This document shows positions 1 to 5,627 of a DNA stretch of 12,846 nt, one piece after another; within the stretch, counting starts at the first letter, position 1, and every line of letters starts with the position of its first letter. A program made the position numbers and the translations under genes. The notes beneath the pieces were generated by a model. The model searched no databases, was not told the DNA's origin, and worked only from the letters and a program-made list of their open reading frames with translations. Source of the stretch: an uncultured Roseburia sp. (GTDB lineage Bacteria > Bacillota > Clostridia > Lachnospirales > Lachnospiraceae); assembly GCA_947384095.1 (NCBI GenBank), contig CANDFU010000015.1, forward strand, positions 1-12,846, read 5' to 3'.

Positions 1-226
1 TCTGACAGCGTTCTCCTTCCGTATTGTTCATATTTTTCGGATAACCGAGCACAATCCGCTCCGCCCCGTACTCTTTTGCAATCTCCTCGATCTGCGCCAG
101 CGTACGGCGAAGTTTTCCGGGAGCCTCCCTCCTTATAATCGTAAGCCCCTGCGCGGTTAATAAAAGCTCATCGCTGACGGCAACGCCGACAGTCTTTGAG
201 CCGAAATCCAAGCCAAGTATTCTCAT
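1..226 (-). CDS. ruvX: RuvX/YqgF-family Holliday junction resolvase-like protein (partial)
   Basis: The first 75 codons of a YqgF/RuvX protein; the rest lies beyond the left edge. The family has an RNase H-like fold and is assigned to Holliday junction resolution and, in some bacteria, 16S rRNA 5' end processing in the cytoplasm. What is seen: the start [19 protein letters not shown], with the first catalytic Asp at residue 7 in the family's GxDxGxxxxGVAxSD motif, and [11 protein letters not shown] at residues 61-71, matching the family's conserved G-P-x-N-x(-D/N-G) loop. The ATG at 224-226 is preceded by CGGAG about seven bases upstream, in the 15-nt gap after ireB, so the two genes are almost certainly cotranscribed. 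The order ireB then ruvX is the standard Firmicutes arrangement, which supports the call. The remaining catalytic acidic residues cannot be checked here. Confidence 0.93.
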   Translation of the reverse strand, partial: MRILGLDFGSKTVGVAVSDELLLTAQGLTIIRREAPGKLRRTLAQIEEIAKEYGAERIVLGYPKNMNNTEGERCQ

Positions 227-241
227 AATTACTCCGATGTC

Positions 242-511
242 TTATCTCTGTACCCAGTTGTTGTTTCTGATATAGGCCCTTAATACTTCCTCCACCAGTT
301 CGTCACGCTCCACCTTCATAATCAGGCTTCTTGCATTATTATGGCTGGTGATATAGGTAGGATCACCGGACATAATATATCCAACAATCTGATTTACCGG
401 ATTGTACCCTTTTTCGCTGAGTGCGCGGTATACGATTTCCAGCACATCACAGACCTTAAGCTCCGGCTCCTTCTCTACTCTGAAATACTGTGTATTATTG
501 ATATTCTGCAT
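242..511 (-). CDS. ireB: IreB family regulatory phosphoprotein (DUF965/UPF0297)
   Basis: Small cytoplasmic protein of 89 residues, typical family length. In Enterococcus faecalis, IreB is a substrate of the PASTA kinase IreK and a negative regulator of cephalosporin resistance; in most other Firmicutes its role is untested. What is seen: the family core [20 protein letters not shown] (residues 32-51), then YIT, an ARSLI segment and an acidic [10 protein letters not shown] tail. Thr7, three residues before Phe10, lies where one of the two phosphorylated threonines of the enterococcal protein sits; that correspondence is my alignment by eye. The ribosome binding site is modest (AAGGG about ten bases before the ATG). 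A promoter is visible just upstream, at the end of mtaB. It is followed after 15 nt by ruvX, the usual partner. Confidence 0.95.
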   Translation of the reverse strand: MQNINNTQYFRVEKEPELKVCDVLEIVYRALSEKGYNPVNQIVGYIMSGDPTYITSHNNARSLIMKVERDELVEEVLRAYIRNNNWVQR

Positions 512-556
512 ATTGTCACGCCCTTAATTTGCTTCTCAGAAAGCATTGCTGATTTT

Positions 557-585
557 ATTGTAATATAGTTTGTCCTAAAATTCAA
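557..585 (-). promoter_or_regulatory. Predicted sigma-A promoter for ireB-ruvX
   Basis: On the minus strand, a -35 TTGAAT (580-585) is separated by 17 bp from a -10 TACAAT (557-562). The -35 lies inside the last codons of mtaB and the -10 in the 63-bp gap before ireB. It would start transcription near 550, about 40 nt upstream of the ireB ATG. No terminator separates mtaB from ireB, so readthrough from mtaB is also possible. Confidence 0.55.
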
Positions 586-1894
586 CCAAAAGATAGACGT
601 CATCCGTCAATTGTTTTTCCAGTCTGCCGCGCACAAAACGGTTTTCCGGGTTCCCGTCGCCCGTTTTTCTTTTTACGGCCGCTTTTACATACTCTGCCGT
701 AAATCCGATGAAGTATTCCTCTCCCTCAAAGGAAAATCCTTCCTCCAGCAGGACTTCGGTTTCTTTTCCGATCCACCCGTCTCTGTATTCTTTTGACATC
801 TCCTCTGCAAGTGCGAGAAGCCTGGCGCTCCTTTTGGCTTTCACAGGTTCCGGAACCTGGTTTTTTTCGGCTGCCGCCCTCGTTCCCTCACGCCTTGAAT
901 ATTTAAAAATATGCATCTCATAAAAACGGATCCGCGAAAGATATGCCACCGTCTCCTTAAATTCTTCCTCCGTCTCCCCTGGAAATCCCACAATCACGTC
1001 TGTTGTGACCGCCGGATGTAAAAAATAACGTCTGAGCAGCGCACATCCCCTCTCATATTCTGCCGTACTGTAATGGCGGTTCATCCGCTTTAACACGGCG
1101 TCACTCCCGCTCTGCAGCGACAGATGAAAGTGCGGACAGACCTTTGGCAGGCCGGACAGACGCCGGACAAACTCCTCCGTTACAATGCGCGGTTCAAGGC
1201 TCCCCAGACGGATACGCCGTATCCCGTCTATTGTATGCAGCCGTTCAATCAGGCTCAGCAGGTTTCCACCGTTGTCTGCGCCGTAGGAACTCAGATGGAT
1301 CCCGGTCAGGACAATCTCCCGGTAACCGTTTCCCGCCAGACGCACGGTCTCGGCAATCACGTCCTCTTCCTGTCTGCTGCGCACGCGCCCTCTCGCATAT
1401 GGTATGATACAGTAACTGCAGAACTGATTGCATCCGTCCTGTACTTTCAGAAACGCACGCGTGTGTTCCGCCGTCCGCGCCAGATGCAATTCTTCGTACT
1501 CCTGTCTGCCGTCTCCGATATCATCGGGAATCTCCTTTATTTTCTGTCCCGATTTTTCATATTCCGCAAGCAGCAACGGAAGCATATGCTTTCTGTTGTT
1601 TCCAATTATAATATCCGCCACCCCGTCGGCGAGAAGCTCCGCCTCTTTCGTCTGGACATGGCACCCCGCCCCCACGATCACGGCCCGCGGATTTTTCTTC
1701 CTGGCGCGGTGCAGCATCTGCCTTGATTTCCGGTCCGCAATCCCCGTGACTGAGCAGGTGTTTATGACATAAACATCCGCAGTTTCTGTAAACGGCACGA
1801 TCTCATACCCGGCCTCCTGAAGCATCTGCTGCATGGCCTGCGTCTCATATGCATTTACCTTACACCCAAGATTGTGAAGCGCAGCTTTTTTCAT
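575..1894 (-). CDS. mtaB: tRNA (t6A37) methylthiotransferase MtaB
   Basis: Radical-SAM methylthiotransferase that converts t6A to ms2t6A at position 37 of ANN-decoding tRNAs, adding a methylthio group at C2 of the base. Domains in order: an N-terminal UPF0004 domain whose three cluster cysteines are visible at C11, C47 and C78; the radical-SAM domain with the CxxxCxxC cluster at C155, C159 and C162 (in GCNQFCSYCIIP), followed by the family's ARGRVRSR; and a C-terminal TRAM RNA-binding segment from about residue 375. The opening LGCKVNAYE (9-17) separates MtaB from MiaB and RimO. Its 439 residues are normal for the family. ATG at 1892-1894 with GGGAGA upstream. It lies two units downstream of prmA-rsmE, echoing the prmA-rsmE-mtaB order of Bacillus, and next to other tRNA sulfur genes. 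Confidence 0.96.
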   Translation of the reverse strand: MKKAALHNLGCKVNAYETQAMQQMLQEAGYEIVPFTETADVYVINTCSVTGIADRKSRQMLHRARKKNPRAVIVGAGCHVQTKEAELLADGVADIIIGNNRKHMLPLLLAEYEKSGQKIKEIPDDIGDGRQEYEELHLARTAEHTRAFLKVQDGCNQFCSYCIIPYARGRVRSRQEEDVIAETVRLAGNGYREIVLTGIHLSSYGADNGGNLLSLIERLHTIDGIRRIRLGSLEPRIVTEEFVRRLSGLPKVCPHFHLSLQSGSDAVLKRMNRHYSTAEYERGCALLRRYFLHPAVTTDVIVGFPGETEEEFKETVAYLSRIRFYEMHIFKYSRREGTRAAAEKNQVPEPVKAKRSARLLALAEEMSKEYRDGWIGKETEVLLEEGFSFEGEEYFIGFTAEYVKAAVKRKTGDGNPENRFVRGRLEKQLTDDVYLLVEF

Positions 1895-1923
1895 TGTTAT
1901 TCTCCCTTGTACTTCTTTTTCTG

Positions 1924-1952
1924 TTGACTTTTCTATATAAAACCCTTACTAT
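1924..1952 (+). promoter_or_regulatory. Predicted sigma-A promoter for the HPr-like gene
   Basis: TTGACT (1924-1929), a 17-bp spacer and TACTAT (1947-1952) make a near-consensus promoter on the plus strand. Transcription would start near 1958-1960, inside a 17-bp palindrome, leaving a leader of about 40 nt with an excellent AGGAGG (1983-1988) ten bases before the ATG. Confidence 0.7.
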
Positions 1953-1962
1953 AAATTTGAAA
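1934..1962 (-). promoter_or_regulatory. Possible promoter for mtaB, overlapping the divergent one
   Basis: On the minus strand a TATATA -10 (1934-1939) lies 17 bp from a weak -35, TTTCAA (1957-1962). The -10 is good and the -35 poor, so the exact placement is uncertain. If right, it overlaps the plus-strand promoter at 1924-1952, so RNA polymerase could not occupy both at once. Confidence 0.35.
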
Positions 1963-1970
1963 TTCAAATT
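1954..1970. repeat. Perfect 17-bp palindrome between mtaB and the HPr-like gene
   Basis: AATTTGAA-A-TTCAAATT: two perfectly complementary 8-bp arms around a single A. It covers the predicted transcription start of the HPr-like gene and the predicted -35 of mtaB. This is the size and place expected of an operator for a dimeric regulator. The high A+T content means chance or a simple promoter-region bias is also possible. Confidence 0.6.
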
Positions 1971-1998
1971 GTAAGTCTTTTAAGGAGGTTTCATAGCC

Positions 1999-2229
1999 AT
2001 GAAAACAGTACAGATTTCATTAAATTCGATCGACAAAGTAAAGTCATTTGTAAATGCAATCACACAGTACGATTATGATTTTGATCTGATTTCCGGCAGA
2101 TACGTCATCGACGCAAAGTCCATAATGGGTATCTTCAGCCTGGATTTATCCAAACCCATCGACCTTGCGATTCACGCAGAGAACAATGTTGACGAGATTA
2201 TGGAGACATTAAAGCCTTACTTAATCTAA
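1999..2229 (+). CDS. HPr-like protein lacking the catalytic histidine
   Basis: A 76-residue cytoplasmic protein of the HPr fold. HPr carries phosphate in the sugar phosphotransferase system on His15 and is regulated by phosphorylation of Ser46. What is seen: AKSIMGIFSLDLSKP (residues 39-53) matches the region around Ser46 of HPr, so Ser41 is the likely equivalent. The active-site segment (HARP in HPr) is absent: by eye the His position aligns with Asp12 in NSIDKVKSF, and the Arg and Pro are replaced by Val14 and Lys15. It therefore cannot act as a normal phosphocarrier; a regulatory role like that of Bacillus Crh, which also lacks the histidine, is an inference. It is the only plus-strand gene, divergent from mtaB, with a strong promoter, an AGGAGG site and its own terminator. 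No PTS genes are nearby. Confidence 0.85.
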   Translation: MKTVQISLNSIDKVKSFVNAITQYDYDFDLISGRYVIDAKSIMGIFSLDLSKPIDLAIHAENNVDEIMETLKPYLI

Positions 2230-2281
2230 ACGGCGGCACACACGCACAGGCAACGCCGTACATAGCCCGGGCGATGAGAAC

Positions 2282-2318
2282 GGCAAAGAATCCTGCACCG
2301 CAGGATTCTTTTTATTTC
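2282..2318 (+). repeat. Direct repeat containing a terminator, copy 1
   Basis: This 37-bp stretch recurs at 2439-2475 with one mismatch (A2286 versus G2443); the 32 bp from the AGAATCC stem to the end of the T-rich tail are identical. The copies start 157 bp apart. Confidence 0.9.
2285..2317 (+). terminator. Rho-independent terminator of the HPr-like gene
   Basis: A perfect 12-bp stem (2285-2296 with 2300-2311) and a three-base ACC loop, running into TTTTTATTT (2309-2317), 55 bases after the stop codon. The A-rich 5' flank means it could also act weakly on the minus strand. Confidence 0.88.
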
Positions 2319-2376
2319 ACAGGAAGGATTTATTGCCGTCAAGCGCTTAAGCAGTCGTTTTCCTTTCAAATAAAAA
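2309..2376. repeat. Intergenic inverted-repeat element, copy B
   Basis: Its ends are TTTTTATTTCACAGGAA (2309-2325) and TTCCTTTCAAATAAAAA (2360-2376), inverted repeats matching at 15 of 17 positions. The core between the AGGAA-type arms (2318-2367) is exactly 50 bp. A second 50-bp core with matching ends lies after galT (6728-6777). The right end of that copy, TTCCTATGAAATAAAAA, matches the reverse complement of this copy's left end at 16 of 17 positions. The interiors differ. This looks like a family of dispersed intergenic repeats rather than a gene. Confidence 0.55.
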
Positions 2377-2408
2377 GTCCTCCGGGCACGATTGCACTGC
2401 GTCGGAGA
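2368..2408 (-). terminator. Possible weak terminator after the prmA-thiI operon
   Basis: On the minus strand CTCCG (2403-2407) can pair with CGGAG (2380-2384), followed by GACTTTTTATTTG. The stem is only five or six base pairs with an 18-nt loop, so this is weak. It is the best-placed T-rich signal downstream of thiI, because the stronger hairpins nearby have their T-tracts on the plus strand. Confidence 0.3.
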
Positions 2409-2438
2409 TGAAGTGCGTCGCTAAAGCGCCCCGCCGCA

Positions 2439-2475
2439 GGCAGAGAATCCTGCACCGCAGGATTCTTTTTATTTC
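2439..2475 (+). repeat. Direct repeat containing a terminator, copy 2, overlapping the end of thiI
   Basis: Second copy of the 37-bp repeat at 2282-2318, with a 10-bp stem (2444-2453 with 2457-2466), an ACC loop and a TTTTTATTT tail. Its T-tract end overlaps thiI: the stop codon of thiI (2469-2471, TAA on the minus strand) lies within the repeat tail. Read on the minus strand the hairpin is followed by CTCTGCC, not by T, so it is a poor terminator for thiI. It could block antisense transcription coming from the HPr-like side. Confidence 0.8.
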
Positions 2476-3689
2476 CCGTGAAAGCCCGTTCCGGTATTCT
2501 CTTCATCGCCATCCACACAGAGAACCTCCGCCGTATCGATGGCTTCCTTAAGCAGTCCGTCAATCTTCTCCGAAAGCCTTCTCTCATCGCTGCGAATCAC
2601 ATTCAGACTCGGTTTTGTCACCGGATGTTTCGCGACAAAGATCGTACAGCAGTCCTCGTACGGCAGGATCGATGTCTCATATGCGCCGATCTGTTCCGAT
2701 CGCTCAATAATCTCCTGCTTGTCAAATCCGATGAGCGGACGGTATACCGGAAATGTACAGACGTCGTCCGTGGCCGCCAGCGACTGCATAGTCTGACTCG
2801 CGACCTGGCCGATACTCTCCCCTGTCACCAGGCCGAGGCACTTATCCTTTTCCGCAAAATGCTCTGCAATCCGCATCATATAGCGGCGCATAATAATCGT
2901 GAGTTCCTCGTGCGGACACTGTTCGTAAATATAGAGCTGGATTTCCGTAAAATTGACCACATACAGCTTTATCGGTCCCGCATACCGCGAGATAATTTTT
3001 GCCAGATCAGCCACCTTTTGTTTTGCACGCTCCGAAGTATACGGCGGCGCGTGAAAATAGACGGCCTCCAGCGTCACTCCGCGCTTGGCAATCATATATC
3101 CGGCAACCGGACTGTCAATACCGCCGGACAGCAGAAGCATCGCCTTGCCGTTCGTTCCCACCGGCATGCCTCCCGGCCCCGGTATCACCCTGGAATAAAT
3201 ATTGATTTCGTTGCGTATCTCCACATAAATCATCACCTCGGGCGCATGCACATCCACATGCGTATCCGGATACGCCTCTAAAATACGCTCGCCGAGCTTT
3301 GCATTGATCTCCATGGATTCCAACGGATAATTTTTCCGCGCCCGCCGCGCATTGACTTTAAAACTAAAATTTTTTTGGGGATATTCCGCGCCGACAAACC
3401 GGATAACCTCTTCTGCAAGGCGGTCAAACCCTTCGTCGGGCACCTGAACTACCGGGCAGATTCCCACAACGCCAAAAACACGCCTCAGCGCATCGACAAC
3501 CTCGTCATAATCTTCCAGGGCTTCCGCCGCATCCACATAGATTCTTCCCTGCTCTCTGCGGACCGTAAAATCGCCCTCCACCTTCTTTAGCGCGCGGTGA
3601 AGCCGGCCCGCCAGCGCCTCTTCAAAAAGATGACGGTTCTTTCCCTTGATGGCAATCTCCGCATATTTGATCAAAAATGATTGGTACAT
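2469..3689 (-). CDS. thiI: tRNA 4-thiouridine synthase ThiI (short form)
   Basis: Sulfurtransferase that adenylates U8 of tRNA and replaces its oxygen with sulfur from a cysteine desulfurase. Domains in order: an N-terminal ferredoxin-like segment, a THUMP RNA-binding domain (about residues 60-165) and a PP-loop ATPase domain starting at SGGIDS (188-193). A cysteine pair, C347-C348 (YEDCCTIF), sits where E. coli ThiI has its catalytic Cys344. There is no C-terminal rhodanese domain; its 406 residues match the short Bacillus-type form. I chose the ATG at 3687-3689, which has AAAGG upstream and the family N-terminus MYQSFLIKYAEIAIKGKNR; a longer frame runs back into the previous gene. It starts 25 nt after the desulfurase gene. 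The last dozen residues (DGDEENTGTGFHGK) look like a tail created where the gene runs into an intergenic repeat. Confidence 0.96.
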   Translation of the reverse strand: MYQSFLIKYAEIAIKGKNRHLFEEALAGRLHRALKKVEGDFTVRREQGRIYVDAAEALEDYDEVVDALRRVFGVVGICPVVQVPDEGFDRLAEEVIRFVGAEYPQKNFSFKVNARRARKNYPLESMEINAKLGERILEAYPDTHVDVHAPEVMIYVEIRNEINIYSRVIPGPGGMPVGTNGKAMLLLSGGIDSPVAGYMIAKRGVTLEAVYFHAPPYTSERAKQKVADLAKIISRYAGPIKLYVVNFTEIQLYIYEQCPHEELTIIMRRYMMRIAEHFAEKDKCLGLVTGESIGQVASQTMQSLAATDDVCTFPVYRPLIGFDKQEIIERSEQIGAYETSILPYEDCCTIFVAKHPVTKPSLNVIRSDERRLSEKIDGLLKEAIDTAEVLCVDGDEENTGTGFHGK

Positions 3690-3714
3690 CTCATTTTCCT
3701 TTCTTCTGTCAGCG

Positions 3715-4878
3715 TCATTTTCGCGTATATCTGCGCAGAAACGGTATGACCCTGCGCATTTCCTCCACCGCGTAATCAACCTCTTTATCCGTCGTCTCTG
3801 CACAGAAGCTGACGCGGATTGTGGACTCCTGCGCCCGCTTCGGAAGACCGATGCATTCTAACGTCCGGCTGGCAGAAGGCCGCGCCGACTTATTGGACGC
3901 GCATGCGCTCCCTGCAGATACATAGATCTGCTTCTCTTCCAGCGCATGCAGCATGACCTCGCTGCGCACGCCGTCTACCGTGACGCTGACGATATGGGGC
4001 GCCGCTTCCTGTCCCTCCGGACCGTTTATCGTCACACCCTCAATCTGCCCTGCGCCGTCGATAAACCGCTCCCGCAGCGCGTACAGATGCGCCGTTTTTG
4101 TGTCAAGATCTTCATAACTCTCCGACGCCGCCTCGCCTAACGCTGCGGCGCCCGGCACATTTTCCGTACCGGAACGCATCCCTCTCTGCTGGCCGCCTCC
4201 AAAAAGAATGGGCCTGATTTTCGCTTTCTCCCTGATATAGAGAAAACCGGTTCCCTTTGGCGCATGAATTTTATGTCCGCTGACCGATAAAAGATCCACC
4301 CCGAGCCTTTTCGGGAAAATGCGGTATTTTCCGTATGCCTGAATGGCATCCACATGAAACAACGTCTTCGGGTTTGCAGCGTGAATGACTTTCCCGGCCT
4401 CCGCGATCGGTTCAACGGCGCCGATTTCATTGTTTACCATCATAATGGAGACAAGAATCGTATCTTCTCTGATCGCCCCATGAAGCTCCTTAAGGGAAAT
4501 CCTGCCGTCTTTATCTGCGCCAAGGTAAGTAACGTCAAATCCCTGCTCTTTCAAAAACTCCAGCGGCGCCAGGACCGACGCATGCTCTATCCCGGTCGTT
4601 ATGATATGCTTTCCGGTTCTTTTGTTCGCCAGCGCCGTGCCGCAGATCGCCAGATTGTTCGATTCTGTCCCTCCCGACGTAAAAAAAATCTCCTTCTCAT
4701 CCGCTTTCAGGGTCCCTGCAATCCTGGCGCGCGCCTCCCTTACGATATCCTCCGCCTCTTTTCCCCTGCCATGAAGAGACGAAGGATTGCCGTATTGCTC
4801 CGTCAACGCCTTAAGCATATACGCCGCCGCACGTTCGCTGCAGCGCGTCGTGGCCGAATTGTCCAGATATGCCTCCAT
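3715..4878 (-). CDS. NifS/IscS-family cysteine desulfurase, probable sulfur donor to ThiI
   Basis: PLP enzyme that removes sulfur from L-cysteine, giving alanine and an enzyme persulfide. What is seen in its 387 residues: YLDNSATT near the start, the TSGGTESNN cofactor-binding loop (68-76), His99 stacking on PLP, SVSGHKIHAPKG with the PLP-binding Lys203, GTENVPG (237-243) and the persulfide Cys326 in GSACASNKSARPS. Start: the ATG at 4876-4878 overlaps the rsmE stop by one base (TAATG) with GGAGGG just upstream; a GTG eighteen bases earlier is less likely. Its place directly before thiI matches the NifZ-ThiI pair of Bacillus subtilis, where a dedicated desulfurase feeds 4-thiouridine synthesis. 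No IscU or other Fe-S scaffold gene is present, so a role in tRNA thiolation is favoured over general Fe-S assembly; this is inference. Confidence 0.94.
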   Translation of the reverse strand: MEAYLDNSATTRCSERAAAYMLKALTEQYGNPSSLHGRGKEAEDIVREARARIAGTLKADEKEIFFTSGGTESNNLAICGTALANKRTGKHIITTGIEHASVLAPLEFLKEQGFDVTYLGADKDGRISLKELHGAIREDTILVSIMMVNNEIGAVEPIAEAGKVIHAANPKTLFHVDAIQAYGKYRIFPKRLGVDLLSVSGHKIHAPKGTGFLYIREKAKIRPILFGGGQQRGMRSGTENVPGAAALGEAASESYEDLDTKTAHLYALRERFIDGAGQIEGVTINGPEGQEAAPHIVSVTVDGVRSEVMLHALEEKQIYVSAGSACASNKSARPSASRTLECIGLPKRAQESTIRVSFCAETTDKEVDYAVEEMRRVIPFLRRYTRK

Positions 4879-5627
4879 TATTCCCTCCATCCGCACTCAA
4901 TCCGATACATCAGAACCGACAACAGCGCCAGCCCTGCCGTCTCCGTCCTCAGAATCCTTCTCCCGAGTGAAATGCACGCAAACCCAGCCTGCCGGGCCAT
5001 AAGAACTTCCTCCGGCGCAAAACCGCCCTCCGGGCCGATCAGGACACCGACGGAATCACCCGGACGGACAGCTTCAATGGCGCTGCGCGCCGCTTCCATT
5101 CCCCGCTCCTTTTCATAAGGCATAAGCTTCACGTCTAAATCCGCTGCAGACCGGAGCGCCTCTTTCAAATCCATCAGCTCCGTCACCTGCGGAATCACGC
5201 TCCGCTTCGCCTGTTTCGCCGCGCTCTCCGCGATTCCCTGCCAGCGGCTCCGTCTGGCCGCCGCCTTTTTCTCATCCAGCTTCACAACACAATTTTTCAT
5301 CGCCACCGGTATCACAGCCGCCGCGCCCAGTTCCACCGCTTTCTGGACGATCAGCTCCATTTTGTCTCCTTTGGGCAGTCCCTGGAACAGATAAACCGGG
5401 CTCGCAAGCTCTGTCCCCTGCACATCCTCGCACAGGATCCGCGCCTTCACATCCCCTGCGCCGACTTCGGAAATCTCACAGAAATAGCTTTTCCCGTCCT
5501 GGCTGCTCACCCGGATTTCTTCTCCCGCTTTCATGCGAAGCACATTTTTAATGTGATTTACGTCCCCGCCCGCGATCGTCACCATCCGGCCTGTTATATC
5601 AGTACTTTCCACAAAAAACTGATGCAT
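4878..5627 (-). CDS. rsmE: 16S rRNA (uracil-1498-N3)-methyltransferase RsmE
   Basis: SPOUT-class enzyme that methylates N3 of U1498 of 16S rRNA in the assembled 30S subunit. What is seen: an N-terminal PUA-like segment with HIKNVLRMKAGE (25-36), then the knotted SAM-binding domain with LFQGLPKGDKMELIVQKAVE (80-99), GVLIGPEGGFAPEE (194-207) and SLGRRILRTETAGLA (220-234), the family signatures. Length is 249 residues, as usual. Start: the ATG at 5625-5627 shares one base with the prmA stop (TGATG) and has GGAG six bases upstream; an upstream in-frame ATG would add twelve unconserved residues. Translation is likely coupled to prmA before it and to the desulfurase after it. The prmA-rsmE pairing is common in Firmicutes. 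Confidence 0.97.
   Translation of the reverse strand: MHQFFVESTDITGRMVTIAGGDVNHIKNVLRMKAGEEIRVSSQDGKSYFCEISEVGAGDVKARILCEDVQGTELASPVYLFQGLPKGDKMELIVQKAVELGAAAVIPVAMKNCVVKLDEKKAAARRSRWQGIAESAAKQAKRSVIPQVTELMDLKEALRSAADLDVKLMPYEKERGMEAARSAIEAVRPGDSVGVLIGPEGGFAPEEVLMARQAGFACISLGRRILRTETAGLALLSVLMYRIECGWRE

Noticed and set aside
3690..3803. 38-residue N-terminal extension of ThiI
   Set aside because: It would overlap the end of the cysteine desulfurase gene, has no ribosome binding site and is not like the family. The ATG at 3687-3689 gives the usual ThiI N-terminus.
4879..4896. Upstream GTG and ATG starts for the cysteine desulfurase
   Set aside because: They lie inside the end of rsmE. The ATG at 4876-4878, in the TAATG overlap with GGAGGG just before it, fits the family N-terminus MEAYLDNSATT.
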